Shown here: one piece after another, positions 26,138 through 36,174 of the stretch
Numbering within the stretch: position 1 is the first letter of the stretch
Layout of the letters: the number at the start of each line of letters is the position of its first letter
Origin: Plantibacter flavus
GTDB lineage: Bacteria > Actinomycetota > Actinomycetes > Actinomycetales > Microbacteriaceae
Reading direction: 5' to 3'
NCBI RefSeq assembly: GCF_002024505.1
Contig: NZ_CP019402.1
Coordinates: 2,542,001 to 2,606,000, forward strand
Length of the DNA: 64,000 bases
Position numbers and translations under genes: made by a program
The notes under the pieces: model-generated
What the model was told of the DNA's origin: nothing
Database searches by the model: none
The model's input: only the letters and a program-made list of their open reading frames with translations

Positions 26138-27433
26138 TCAGGACGCCGAGAGCTCGGCGTCGATCGCCTCGATGCGGGCGACGAGGCCCGCGCGCTTCGG
26201 TGACCGCGGCGGCAGCAGTCGGAGGCAGGCGTGCAGGGCCTCGACGTCGTCGGGCGCGGCCGCGGTCCGGATGTAGTCGTGCAGCAGGTCCGCCGAGGCG
26301 TCGGTCAGCATCGCCTCGCGAAGGCGCGTCGCGACCCGCTCGCGGAGGTCGACGACACCGGGGGCGGTGGAGTCCGGCAGGAGCGGACCCGGGTACGCGG
26401 CGAGTGCTGCGCGGTGGGCGCCGCGGTCGAGGAGGGACAACACCTGGTGGGCGTCGAGCTGGAGCGGGGTGGTGAGCCGGTACGGCCGCGAGACCGGCAC
26501 GAGTGTCGGCGCGGTCCCGCCGAGCACCTTCCGCAGCCGGACGAGCTCCGCCCGGAGGGTGACCGCCGCCTCGTCCCCGTCGTAGAGCAGCCCGGCGAGC
26601 GCGTCGGCGCTGAGGCCCTGGTGGTGCCAGGCCAGCAGCGTCAGGATCTCGGCGTGCCGTCGGCTGAGCTCGGTCGGGCGGCTCGCCCCGTGTCCGATCA
26701 GCAGGCCGGTGTCACGACCGAGCACCTGCAGGCCGGGCCGCACCGCGGTCGTCCGGCGGGGCGCGTCCGTGTGTGCTCGACCGGCGAACCGACGGTCGGC
26801 GACCGCGCGCAGCCGCTGCACCATGATCTCGGACTCGACGGCGGCCGCGGTCGCCTCCATCAGTGGCAGCGCATGCGAGGCGACCGCCTGCGGGCCACCG
26901 GTGATGTCGATCACGCCGATGATCTGCCGGGTCTCGGGATCGTGCACCGGGACCGCCGTGCAGCTCCACGGGTGCACGAGGCGGTTGAAGTGCTCGGCCG
27001 CGTGGATCTGGATGCCGTGGTCGAGTTCGAGCGCGGTGCCCGGGGCGCTCGTCCCCACCTCCCGCTCCGACCACCCGGCACCCTCGACGAAGAGCATGCC
27101 CTCCGCCCGTCGCCGCAGATGACGGTCGCCGTCCACCCAGAGCAGTCTGCCCATGGCGTCGCCCACCGCGACGAGCATGCCGGAGTCGTCGTCCGCGTCG
27201 TTGACCAGCAGCTTGGTGATGACCGGGAGGACGCCGGCGAGCGGGTGCCCGAGCCGGTGGTCGCGCAACTCGTCCTCGTCGAAGGCGAGCTCCGGCATGA
27301 GGTTGTCCGGGTCGAGGTGACGGCCCATCGACCGTTCCCACGACTCGCGGACGAGCCGTCGGACGAGTCCGCGTTGCGCTTCGGCACGCGCCGGGGCCGC
27401 CAGCCACGGACTGGACACCTCACCACCACCCAT
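26138..27433 (-). CDS. GAF-domain transcriptional regulator of the ALDH module
   Basis: A 431-residue protein. The N-terminal half resembles AcoR-type sensors (RLVRESWERSMGRHLDPD, then a GAF domain with GAGWSEREVGTSAPGTALELDHGIQIHAAEHF and PWSCTAVPVHDPETRQIIGVIDITGG). This is the arrangement used to sense acetoin, aldehydes or alcohols. Instead of the sigma-54 AAA+ domain, the C-terminal part has a winged-helix-like segment (SRRHAEILTLLAWHHQGLSA...LRAELVRLRKVLGG), so it should act with the housekeeping sigma factor. It lies directly upstream of the ALDH gene. TACACT (complement of 27457-27462) is a reasonable -10 for its own promoter. The start may also be the GTG five codons in. Confidence 0.82.
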   Translation of the reverse strand: MGGGEVSSPWLAAPARAEAQRGLVRRLVRESWERSMGRHLDPDNLMPELAFDEDELRDHRLGHPLAGVLPVITKLLVNDADDDSGMLVAVGDAMGRLLWVDGDRHLRRRAEGMLFVEGAGWSEREVGTSAPGTALELDHGIQIHAAEHFNRLVHPWSCTAVPVHDPETRQIIGVIDITGGPQAVASHALPLMEATAAAVESEIMVQRLRAVADRRFAGRAHTDAPRRTTAVRPGLQVLGRDTGLLIGHGASRPTELSRRHAEILTLLAWHHQGLSADALAGLLYDGDEAAVTLRAELVRLRKVLGGTAPTLVPVSRPYRLTTPLQLDAHQVLSLLDRGAHRAALAAYPGPLLPDSTAPGVVDLRERVATRLREAMLTDASADLLHDYIRTAAAPDDVEALHACLRLLPPRSPKRAGLVARIEAIDAELSAS

Positions 27434-27493
27434 CCACGTCGACCGGTTCTGCGGACAGTGTATCCGCCACAGCCCGTCGGTCGACGGGTAACC

Positions 27494-29788
27494 TCAGGCG
27501 GCCGGACGGAACCGGCGGAGGCGCAGGCTGTTGAGCACGACGAACACGCTGGAGAACGCCATCGCCGCACCCGCGATCATCGGGTTGAGGAGCCCGAGCG
27601 CGGCGAGCGGGATCGCCGCCACGTTGTACGCGAACGCCCAGAACAGGTTGCCACGGATGATCCCGAGCGTCCGTCGGGAGAGCCGCACGGCGTCGATCGC
27701 TGTAGCGAGGGAACCGGAGACGATGCTGAGGTCGGCTGCACCCTTGGCCGCATCCGTGCCCGTCCCCATGGCGATCCCGAGATCGGCCGTGGCGATCGCC
27801 GCGGCGTCGTTCACCCCGTCGCCGACCATGGCGACGCGGTGACCGGCCGACTGAAGCCGTTCGACGGCGGCGACCTTGTCGGCGGGGCTCGCGTCGGCGA
27901 TCACCTCGGTGATCCCGACCTCGGCCGCGACCCGCGCTGCAACGGCCGCGTTGTCGCCGGTGAGGAGCACGGGTGTCATACCCAGGGACACGGCGCGTCC
28001 GATGGCGGCGCGGGCCTCCGGCTTCACCGTGTCGGCGACCTCGACGACGCCGCGGACCTCGCCGTCCCAGGCGACGACCACCACGGTACTCGCACGCTCC
28101 GCGGCTGCAGCCAGGGCGCTCGCCGCGTCCGGTCCGATGCGGAAGCCCTGGTCCTCCGCGAAGGCGGGACGTCCGGCCAGCACGGTTCCGCCGTCGATCG
28201 TGCCGGTGACGCCGAGACCCTCGAGGCTCGCGAAGTCCGAGACCACCGGACGCGGTGCGTCGCGGCGGGTCGCTTCCGCGACGATCGCCTCGGCGATGGG
28301 GTGCTCGGAGGCCGCCTCGAGCGCCGCGCCGAGGGCGAGCACCTCGTCCGTCGCACCGGTCGCCCAGACCTCCGTGACGCTCATCCGCCCGGACGTGACG
28401 GTCCCCGTCTTGTCGAGCAGGATGCGGTCGATCCCGCTCGCCTGCTCGAGCGCCTCCGGTCCGGCGATGAGGATGCCGAGCTGCGCACCGCGTCCCGTCC
28501 CGACGAGGAGGGCCACCGGGGTCGCGAGCCCCAGTGCGCACGGGCAGGCGATGATGAGGACGGCGACCGCGGCGGTGAACGCCGCTTCCATGGTCGAGCC
28601 GGTGAGCGCCCACACGATGGCGGTGCCGAGGGCGATCACCAGCACGACCGGGACGAACACGCTCGAGACGCGGTCGGCGAGCCGTTGGACCCGGCTCTTC
28701 CCGAGCTGTGCCGCCTCGACCGCCTGAGCCATACGCGCCAGCTGCGTCTCGGCGCCGACGGCCGTCGCCCGCACCACGAGACTGCCGCCGCGCGCGATCG
28801 TGCCACCGATGACCCGCGAGCCGGCTACGAGCTCGACCGGGACGGACTCCCCCGTCACAAGACTCTCGTCGACACTCGCCGCCCCCTCGACGACGACCCC
28901 GTCGGTGGCGACGGACTCACCGGGACGCACGAGGAAGTGGTCTCCGACGAGCAGCTGCTCGATCGGGATCCGTTCCTCGGTGCGGGTGGGCGCCATGAGG
29001 TCGGTGGGGTCCGGCGCACGATGCCGGAGCACGGAGACCTCCGAGGCGCCCAGCGTCATGAGGTCGCGGAGTGCCTCGCCGGCGGCACGCTTCGACCGCT
29101 GCTCGATGAGGCGACCGGCGAGCAGGAAGACGGTCACGCCGGCGGCCACCTCGAGATACAGCGCGCTTGAGGGGTCGGCGTCGGGTGCGAAGAAGGTGAA
29201 CTCGTGCCGCATGCCCGTCATCCCGGCCATGCCGAAGAAGAGCGCCCAGACGGACCACAGGTACGCTGCCCCCGTCCCGAGCGTGATGAGGGTGTCCATC
29301 GTCACCGAGCCGTGCCGCAGCGTCGCGAACGTCGCCCGGTGGAACGGGTACCCGCCCCAGAAGACGACCGGCGTCGCGAGGGTCAGCGAGAGCCACTGCC
29401 AGTGGTCGAACTGCCAGGCGGGGATCATCGCGAGCAGCACGACGGGCAGCGCCAGCACCGCGCTGACGACGAGGCGGGTGCGGAGCGTCGTCACGGTCGC
29501 CGAGGGGTCGGGCGTCGTTCCCGACGACGGAGTCTGCTCCCGGTTCACTGCGGCGCGTTCGTCAGCGGGCGGACGCACCGTCGCCGTGTAGCCGGCCTTC
29601 GAGACGGCCGCGATCAGCTCGTCCGCGGTGACGGTGGAGGGTGCGGTCACCGTCGCCCGTTCGGTCGCGAGGTTGACCTGCGCCTCGACACCGTCGAGCG
29701 CGGTCAGCCGCTTCTCGACGCGTGCCACGCAACTCGCGCAGGTCATGCCCTCGATGTCGAGGTCGAGCTGGATGAGTGGCGCGCTCAT
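27494..29788 (-). CDS. copA: Copper-exporting P1B-type ATPase
   Basis: A 764-residue heavy-metal P-type ATPase. One N-terminal HMA domain carries GMTCASC (Cys17, Cys20). Eight membrane helices follow; the CPC metal site is in IIACPCALGLATPVAL, the phosphorylation motif is DKTGTVTSG, the HP motif ASEHPIAEAI, the hinge MVGDGVNDAAAI. The TGES-type actuator motif reads LVTGESVPVE. The CPC plus the last-helix YN (FAYNVAAIPLAA) and MxxSS (AMAFSSVFVVLNSLRL) residues mark a P1B-1 Cu(I) pump. Its ATG overlaps the copZ stop (TGATG), so the two are translationally coupled and share the CsoR-controlled promoter. Confidence 0.95.
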   Translation of the reverse strand: MSAPLIQLDLDIEGMTCASCVARVEKRLTALDGVEAQVNLATERATVTAPSTVTADELIAAVSKAGYTATVRPPADERAAVNREQTPSSGTTPDPSATVTTLRTRLVVSAVLALPVVLLAMIPAWQFDHWQWLSLTLATPVVFWGGYPFHRATFATLRHGSVTMDTLITLGTGAAYLWSVWALFFGMAGMTGMRHEFTFFAPDADPSSALYLEVAAGVTVFLLAGRLIEQRSKRAAGEALRDLMTLGASEVSVLRHRAPDPTDLMAPTRTEERIPIEQLLVGDHFLVRPGESVATDGVVVEGAASVDESLVTGESVPVELVAGSRVIGGTIARGGSLVVRATAVGAETQLARMAQAVEAAQLGKSRVQRLADRVSSVFVPVVLVIALGTAIVWALTGSTMEAAFTAAVAVLIIACPCALGLATPVALLVGTGRGAQLGILIAGPEALEQASGIDRILLDKTGTVTSGRMSVTEVWATGATDEVLALGAALEAASEHPIAEAIVAEATRRDAPRPVVSDFASLEGLGVTGTIDGGTVLAGRPAFAEDQGFRIGPDAASALAAAAERASTVVVVAWDGEVRGVVEVADTVKPEARAAIGRAVSLGMTPVLLTGDNAAVAARVAAEVGITEVIADASPADKVAAVERLQSAGHRVAMVGDGVNDAAAIATADLGIAMGTGTDAAKGAADLSIVSGSLATAIDAVRLSRRTLGIIRGNLFWAFAYNVAAIPLAALGLLNPMIAGAAMAFSSVFVVLNSLRLRRFRPAA

Positions 29789-30012
29789 CAGCGACGACCC
29801 ACGAGCGTGTAGCCGGCTTCCTGGACGCCGGCACCGATGGCGGCCTCGTCCGTCGAGGAGGTACCCGAGACCGTGACCGTCCCCGCGTCGAGATCCACGG
29901 CGACCCCGTCCACGCCGGAGAGCGCGGAGAGCTCGGTCGTGACAGCGGACACGCAGTGCGCGCAGGTCATGCCGTCGACGCGGTAGGTGGTGGTTGCGGT
30001 GGTCTCGGACAT
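29788..30012 (-). CDS. copZ: Copper chaperone, heavy-metal-associated domain protein
   Basis: A 74-residue single HMA domain with the Cu(I)-binding motif GMTCAHC (Cys17, Cys20) and the ferredoxin-like beta-alpha-beta pattern ending in AGVQEAGYTLVGRR. It carries copper to CopA, whose gene overlaps its stop codon. GAGGAGG is placed 5 nt before the ATG. The operon promoter with a CsoR-type operator is 30-60 bp upstream. Confidence 0.92.
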   Translation of the reverse strand: MSETTATTTYRVDGMTCAHCVSAVTTELSALSGVDGVAVDLDAGTVTVSGTSSTDEAAIGAGVQEAGYTLVGRR

Positions 30013-30040
30013 GCGTCCTCCTCAGTGGATCGGAGCCTTC

Positions 30041-30069
30041 ACTATACCCCCAGGGGGTACCCCCTGCAA
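30041..30069 (-). promoter_or_regulatory. copZA promoter with CsoR-type operator in the spacer
   Basis: On the minus strand: -35 TTGCAG (30064-30069), a 17-bp spacer, and -10 TATAGT (30041-30046). A perfect 15-bp palindrome, TACCCCC-A-GGGGGTA (30045-30059), fills the spacer and overlaps the -10. G/C-tract palindromes flanked by TA are the known recognition pattern of the Cu(I)-sensing repressor CsoR. No csoR gene is in this window, so the repressor must act from elsewhere. Confidence 0.85.
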
Positions 30070-30094
30070 CCGTCCGCGGGACGCGATCGCCTGA

Positions 30095-31102
<1,008 letters not shown>

Positions 31103-31105
<3 letters not shown>

Positions 31106-32701
31106 CTCCGCGGCCTCCGGGGTGGGTCGCGAGGCCTGCATGTCCGCCTCGGCGGAGTCGACCGCCTCGTGCTCCTCCGGGGACACCGGCCCCACCCGGC
31201 TCTTGCGTTGGGCCGAGGACTCGGACGGCAGCGCGACGGCCGCCTCCGTGATGCGGTTCGCCATCCCGTTGAAGATGATCCCGTGGAACGGCAGGATCGC
31301 GAACCAGTAGAGGCGTCCGCCGAGCCCCTTCGGGAAGAAGACGGCGCGCTGCCGGTAGACCGAGCCGTCGCCGACCGGGGTCGCGCTCATCTCCAGCCAC
31401 GCGAGACCGGGCACGCGCATCTCGGCGCGCAGGCGAAGCATCCGACCACGTTCGAGGTACTCCACCCGCCAGAAGTCGAGGGCGTCCCCCACGCTGAGAT
31501 GCTGCGGATCGTCGCGACCACGTCGGAGGCCGACACCACCGACGAGCTTGTCCATCCAGCCACGGATCGCCCACGCCAGCGGGAAGGAGTACCACCCGTT
31601 CTCGCCGCCGATGGACTCGATCACCGAGAAGAGCCGGTCGGCGCTCGCGGAGGTCTTCCGTTCCTTGAGATCGATGTAGACGGTGTGTCCGGCCCAGTCG
31701 GGGTCGCTCGGCAGCGGGTCGCTCGGCGCGCCGTCCACGGTCGCGTTCCGCCAGGAGGTCTCGACCTCACCGTCCCGCATGCGCTGCAGTGCGAGGCGCA
31801 CCGCGCGTCGGTACCCCGTCAGACCGCCCTCCGGCGGCGGGATGACCGCGTCGATGTCGTGATCGCCCATGACGCAGTCGACGAGCAGCGACTCGATGAT
31901 CGGCGACGCGAGCCGGCGCGGGATCGGCGTCACGAGGTTCACCCACTGCGAGGCCAACCACGGGGTGAGGACCGGGAGCGGCGCGATCGGGCGCTGCGAG
32001 AGGCCGGCCTCGACCGCGTAGCCGTTCATCATCTGTCCGTATCGGAGGACGTCGGGGCCACCGATGTCGAAGGCGCGGTTCACGTCGCGGTCGACCTCGG
32101 CGCCCGCGAGCAGGTAGTGCAGGACGTCACGGACCGCGATCGGCTGGATGAAGTTCCGGACCCAGCGCGGCGCCGGCATGTACGGCAGGATGTCCGTGAG
32201 ATGGCGGATCATCTCGAACGAGGTCGATCCGGAGCCGATGACCACACCGGCCTGCAGGACGATCGTCGGGACGCCCGAGGCGAGCAGGATCCGCCCGACC
32301 TCGGTGCGGGACCGCAGGTGCTTCGACAGCTCGACGCCCTCGGGGTGCAGGCCACCGAGGTAGACGATGCGCGAGACCCCGGCCGCCGCAGCGCCGGCGG
32401 CGACGTGCTCGGCGGCGGCGAGCTCCGTCTGCTCGAAGTCGCCCTTGCCGCCCATGGAGTGCACGAGGTAGTAGACGACGTCGACGTCCTCGCAGGCCGA
32501 CGCGACCCGCGCGGCGTCCCCGAGATCACCCTCGACGACCTCCACCTGCTCGCGCCAGGGCACGTCGGTGAGCTTCTGCGGCGAGCGCACGAGCACCCGC
32601 ACCGTGTACCCGGCCTCCAGCAACCGCGGCACGAGCCGCCCGCCGATGTAGCCGGTGGCACCCGTGACGAGTACGCGCTTCGGAGTCGATGATTCGGTCA
32701 T
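31103..32701 (-). CDS. SDR family NAD(P)-binding protein with C-terminal DUF2867 domain
   Basis: A 532-residue fusion. The N-terminal atypical SDR half (about 1-320) has VLVTGATGYIGGRLVPRLLEAGYTVRVLVRSP, EVVEGDLGD and YLVHSMGGKGDFEQTE, like NmrA/complex-I-assembly-type SDRs. The C-terminal half is DUF2867 (FSVIESIGGENGWYSFPLAWAIRGWMDKLVGGVGLRRGRDDP, AEMRVPGLAWLEMS, PFHGIIFNGMANRI), a lipocalin/START-like fold. It probably binds a hydrophobic ligand. Function is unknown; homologues occur widely in actinobacteria. TAACGT lies 7 nt before the ATG at 32701, which I take as the start. Confidence 0.85.
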
Positions 32702-32708
32702 GGATGCA

Positions 32709-32714
32709 ACGTTA
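32709..32714 (-). promoter_or_regulatory. -10 element TAACGT, leaderless promoter for the SDR/DUF2867 gene
   Basis: TAACGT, 7 nt (TGCATCC), ATG at 32701 on the minus strand. Confidence 0.45.
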
Positions 32715-32727
32715 CGACCCGTCGACG

Positions 32728-32763
32728 ACAGCGGCGCCCGGCTGTACAGCCGGGCGCCGCTGT
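32728..32763. terminator. 36-bp perfect palindrome ending the deo operon
   Basis: Arms of 16 bp around a central GTAC (core GGCGCCCGGCT-GTAC-AGCCGGGCGCC). It lies 28 bp past the last deo-operon stop and 14 bp upstream of the SDR -10 element, separating the two units. A T-run is lacking. Confidence 0.65.
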
Positions 32764-32791
32764 GCAAGCACCACGCGGGTGCCACGAGTCG

Positions 32792-33652
32792 CTAGAGGAG
32801 CGCCTTCGTGTGCCAGACGGTCTTCACCTCGGTGAACGCGGTGATGCGGTCGAGGCTCGCCGGAACCGGACCGCTGGCACCGCTCGGACGGACCACGCGC
32901 TTGAGCGTCTCGGCCGCGAGGACCTCGAGCTCGACCCAGTCGAGTGCTGCGGCGCCGGCGAGGTCGATCGCGTTGACGTCGGCGTGCGATGCGAGCCACG
33001 GGGCCATCTCGGCCGGCGATCCGGTCAGCACGTTCACGACGCCGCCGGGGACGTCACTCGTGGCGAGCACCTCGGCGAGGCTGATCGACGAGAGCGGCAG
33101 GCGCTCGCTCGCGATCACGACGACCGTGTTCCCCGCGACCAGCGCTGGAGCGACGACGCTCACGAATCCGAGGAGCGACGAGTCCTGCGGCGCGATGAGC
33201 GCGACGACGCCCGTCGGCTCCGGAACCGAGAGGTTGAAGTACGGACCCGAGACGGGGTTCGCTCCCCCGACCACCTGGACGTACTTGTCCGCCCAGCCCG
33301 CGTACCAGACCCAGAGGTCGATGGCCTCGTCGACCTGTGCCGCGGCCTTCGCCTGCGAGACGCCTTCGGCCTGGACGATCTCTTCGATGAACTGCGCCCG
33401 CCGACCCTCGAGCAGCTCGGCGATGCGGTAGAGCACCTGGCCGCGGTTGTAGGCGGTGGCACCCGACCAACCGGCGAGTGCCGATCGTGCGGCGACGACC
33501 GCGTCGCGGGCGTCCTTCCGCGAGGCGAGCGATGCGTTCGCGAGGAACTCCCCCTTGGCGTTCGTCACCTCGTACGTCCTTCCGGATTCGCTGCGTGGGA
33601 ACTTGCCGCCGATGGCGAGCTTGTAGGTCTTCGGGATGGTGAGCCGGCTCAT
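32792..33652 (-). CDS. Half-length aldehyde dehydrogenase-like protein of the deo operon
   Basis: A 286-residue protein that aligns by eye with only the N-terminal, NAD-binding part of ALDHs (YKLAIGGKFPRSESGRTYEVTN, LYRIAELLEGRR, GPYFNLSVPEPTGVVALIAPQDSSLLGFVSVVAPALVAGNTVVV). The usual VIKPA is VIASE. The catalytic Glu motif ELGGK and the catalytic Cys segment are absent: after the LAGAAALDW segment the sequence stops. It overlaps the full-length ALDH gene by ATGA and has GGAGGAG before its ATG, so it is translated as part of the operon. Paired full-length and half-length ALDH genes after deoC occur in other actinobacteria, which argues for a functional partner subunit rather than decay. Confidence 0.8.
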   Translation of the reverse strand: MSRLTIPKTYKLAIGGKFPRSESGRTYEVTNAKGEFLANASLASRKDARDAVVAARSALAGWSGATAYNRGQVLYRIAELLEGRRAQFIEEIVQAEGVSQAKAAAQVDEAIDLWVWYAGWADKYVQVVGGANPVSGPYFNLSVPEPTGVVALIAPQDSSLLGFVSVVAPALVAGNTVVVIASERLPLSSISLAEVLATSDVPGGVVNVLTGSPAEMAPWLASHADVNAIDLAGAAALDWVELEVLAAETLKRVVRPSGASGPVPASLDRITAFTEVKTVWHTKALL

Positions 33653-35145
33653 CGCTGCTCCTCCTTCGTGGTGCTCGTGGACGGCGCGACGGTGGCGGCG
33701 GCCGATGATCCGGCCGGCGCGAGGTAGGCACCGAGCCCGTGGCGACCACCCTCGCGGCCGTACCCCGACTCCTGGTACCCGCCGAACGGGCTGGCCGGAT
33801 CGAACCGGTTGAAGGTGTTCGCCCAGATGACGCCGGCGCGGAGCTTGTCCGCGACCGCGAGGATCCGGCTGCCCTTGTCGCTCCAGATACCCGCGGAGAG
33901 TCCGTACGGGGTGTTGTTCGCCTTCGCGATGGCCTCCGCGGGTGTCCGGAAGGACATGACCGAGAGGACCGGACCGAAGATCTCCTCGCGGGCGATCCGG
34001 TGACTGGTGGACACGTTCGTGAAGATCGTCGGCGCGAACCAGAACCCGTTCTCGGGCAGCTCGCAGTCCGGGCTCCACCGTTCGGCGCCTTCGAGCTCGC
34101 CGATGTCCGAGAGTTCGCGGATGCGGGCGAGCTGCTCGGCCGAGTTGATCGCGCCGACGTCCGTGTTCTTGTCGAGCGGGTCGCCGACGCGCAGCGTCTG
34201 CAGACGGCTCTTCAAGCGGTCGACGACTTCGTCGTGGATGCTCTCCTGGACGAGGAGCCGGGATCCGGCGCAGCAGACGTGACCCTGGTTGAAGAAGATG
34301 CCGTTGACGATGCCTTCGATGGCCTGGTCGATCGGGGCGTCGTCGAACACGATGTTCGCGGCCTTGCCACCGAGCTCGAGCGTCAGGCGCTTGTCGCTGC
34401 CGGCGATGGTCTTCGCGATCTCACGCCCGACGGCGGTCGACCCGGTGAAGGCGACCTTGTCGACGTCGGGGTGACGCACGATCGCCGCCCCGGTCGCTCC
34501 GGCACCCGTGACGATGTTCACGACACCGGCCGGCAGCTCGGCCTGCTGGAGGATCTCGGCGAAGATGAGCGCCGTGAGCGGCGTGGTCTCGGCCGGCTTG
34601 ATGACGACCGTGTTGCCAGCGGCGAGCGCCGGTGCGACCTTCCACGCGAGCATGAGGAGCGGGAAGTTCCACGGGATGACCTGTCCGGCCACGCCGAGGG
34701 CGCGCGGGTTCGCACCGAGGCCCGCGTAGTCGAGCTTGTCGGCCCAACCCGCGTAGTAGAAGAACCAGGCGGCGACGAGTGGGACGTCGACGTCGCGGGA
34801 CTCCTTGATCGGCTTGCCGTTGTCGAGGCTCTCCGCCACGGCGAGCTCGCGGGCGCGCTCCTGCACGAGGCGCGCGATGCGGAAGAGGTACTTGCCGCGG
34901 TCGGCGCCCGACAGCTTCGACCACACCCGGTCGTAGGCACGCCGCGCGGCGGTGACGGCGCGATCGACGTCGGCGTCACTCGCCGCGGAGATCGTCGCGA
35001 TCGACTGCTCGGTGCTCGGCGAGATCGTCTGGAAGGAGCCACCCGTGCCCTCGGTGAACTCGCCGTCGATGAAGAGGCCGTATTCGGAACGGAGGTGGAG
35101 GACGGAGGTCGACTCCGGGGCTGGTGCGTATTCGAGGAAGCTCAT
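33649..35145 (-). CDS. Aldehyde dehydrogenase, deoxyribose catabolism operon
   Basis: A 498-residue NAD(P)-dependent ALDH with all catalytic parts: PWNFPLLMLAWKVAPALAAG, KPAETTPLTAL, FTGSTAVGREIAK, LELGGKAANIVF (Glu), FNQGHVCCAGSR (Cys), EIFGPVLSVMSF and FGGYQESGYGREGG. Unlike the half-length partner encoded next, this one should be active. It begins only 6 bp after deoC. Deoxyribose-5-phosphate aldolase releases acetaldehyde, which this enzyme could oxidise. The C-terminus has an extra Ala/Ser/Thr tail (SSAAATVAPSTSTTKEEQR). Confidence 0.92.
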   Translation of the reverse strand: MSFLEYAPAPESTSVLHLRSEYGLFIDGEFTEGTGGSFQTISPSTEQSIATISAASDADVDRAVTAARRAYDRVWSKLSGADRGKYLFRIARLVQERARELAVAESLDNGKPIKESRDVDVPLVAAWFFYYAGWADKLDYAGLGANPRALGVAGQVIPWNFPLLMLAWKVAPALAAGNTVVIKPAETTPLTALIFAEILQQAELPAGVVNIVTGAGATGAAIVRHPDVDKVAFTGSTAVGREIAKTIAGSDKRLTLELGGKAANIVFDDAPIDQAIEGIVNGIFFNQGHVCCAGSRLLVQESIHDEVVDRLKSRLQTLRVGDPLDKNTDVGAINSAEQLARIRELSDIGELEGAERWSPDCELPENGFWFAPTIFTNVSTSHRIAREEIFGPVLSVMSFRTPAEAIAKANNTPYGLSAGIWSDKGSRILAVADKLRAGVIWANTFNRFDPASPFGGYQESGYGREGGRHGLGAYLAPAGSSAAATVAPSTSTTKEEQR

Positions 35146-35151
35146 GATGTC

Positions 35152-36174
35152 CTAGTCGATGGTGACGTAGTCGGGGCCGGAGTAGTGGCCGGTGGTGAGT
35201 TTCTGACGCTGCAGGAGCACGTCGTTGAGGAGGCTCGAGGCACCGAAGCGGAACAGGTGCGGCTGGAGCCACTCCTCGCCGACCGTCTCGGCGACGGTCA
35301 CGAGGTACTTGATCGCGTCCTTCGAGGAACGGATGCCGCCGGCGGGCTTCACACCGATCTGCTCTCCGGTGAGGCGGTGCCAGTCCCGGACGACCTCGAG
35401 CATGAGGAGGGTGACCGGGAGGGTCGCGGCGGGCGCGACCTTGCCGGTGGACGTCTTGATGAAGTCGCCGCCCGCGAGGATGGCGAGCCACGAGGCGCGC
35501 TTCACGTTGTCGTAGGTGTTCAGCTCGCCGGTCTCGAGGATGACCTTGAGGTGGGCCGAGGAGCCGTCGCTGCGTCGGCAGGCCTCCTTGACCGCGACGA
35601 TCTCGTCGAAGACCTGGCCGTACCGGCCGGAGAGGAACGCACCCCGGTCGATGACCATGTCGATCTCGTCCGCTCCGGCGTCGACGGCGTCGGCCGTGTC
35701 CGCCAGCTTGACCGCGAGGGAGGCGCGTCCGCTCGGGAAGGCCGTCGCGACCGCCGCGACGTTGATCCCGCCGGCGTCGTGTCCCGCACCCGGCTGCGTG
35801 TGCGCCGCGCCGAGCGCCTCGACGGCGTACGGCACCATGTCGCCGTAGACACAGACCGCGGCGACGCGCGGGGTGGACGGATCCCCGGCGTCCGGGGTGA
35901 TCGCCTTGGCCACGAGGGAGCGCACCTTGCCGGGGGTGTCGGCGCCCTCGAGGGTGGTGAGGTCGATGAGTTCGATGATGCGGTCGAGGGCCCAGGCCTT
36001 CGACGTCGTCTTGATCGAGCGCGTTCCGAGATCCGCTGCGCGCTGTTCGAGCCCGACGGCGTCGACGCCCGCGAGGCCGTCGAGGTAGCGTCTGAGGCTG
36101 GCATCGGTGACGGGGCCGTCGACGAGTTCGAGCGCCGTCGGCTTCGCCACGAGGTCGCCTGGTGGTGTGGTCAT
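35152..36174 (-). CDS. deoC: Deoxyribose-phosphate aldolase
   Basis: A 340-residue class I aldolase splitting 2-deoxyribose-5-phosphate into glyceraldehyde-3-phosphate and acetaldehyde. The long form typical of actinobacteria. Key segments are VCVYGDMVPYAVEAL, INVAAVATAFPSG, ADEIDMVIDRGAFLSG (catalytic Asp), KVILETGEL, FIKTSTGK (Schiff-base Lys) and GVKPAGGIRS (second Lys). It overlaps the upstream regulator gene by ATGA and is followed by two ALDH-family genes on the same transcript. Confidence 0.96.
   Translation of the reverse strand: MTTPPGDLVAKPTALELVDGPVTDASLRRYLDGLAGVDAVGLEQRAADLGTRSIKTTSKAWALDRIIELIDLTTLEGADTPGKVRSLVAKAITPDAGDPSTPRVAAVCVYGDMVPYAVEALGAAHTQPGAGHDAGGINVAAVATAFPSGRASLAVKLADTADAVDAGADEIDMVIDRGAFLSGRYGQVFDEIVAVKEACRRSDGSSAHLKVILETGELNTYDNVKRASWLAILAGGDFIKTSTGKVAPAATLPVTLLMLEVVRDWHRLTGEQIGVKPAGGIRSSKDAIKYLVTVAETVGEEWLQPHLFRFGASSLLNDVLLQRQKLTTGHYSGPDYVTID

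Noticed and set aside
32792..33652. Half-length ALDH gene as a pseudogene
   Set aside because: No stop or frameshift, strong ribosome-binding site, ATGA coupling, and similar short partners beside deoC in other actinobacteria; treated as a real gene.
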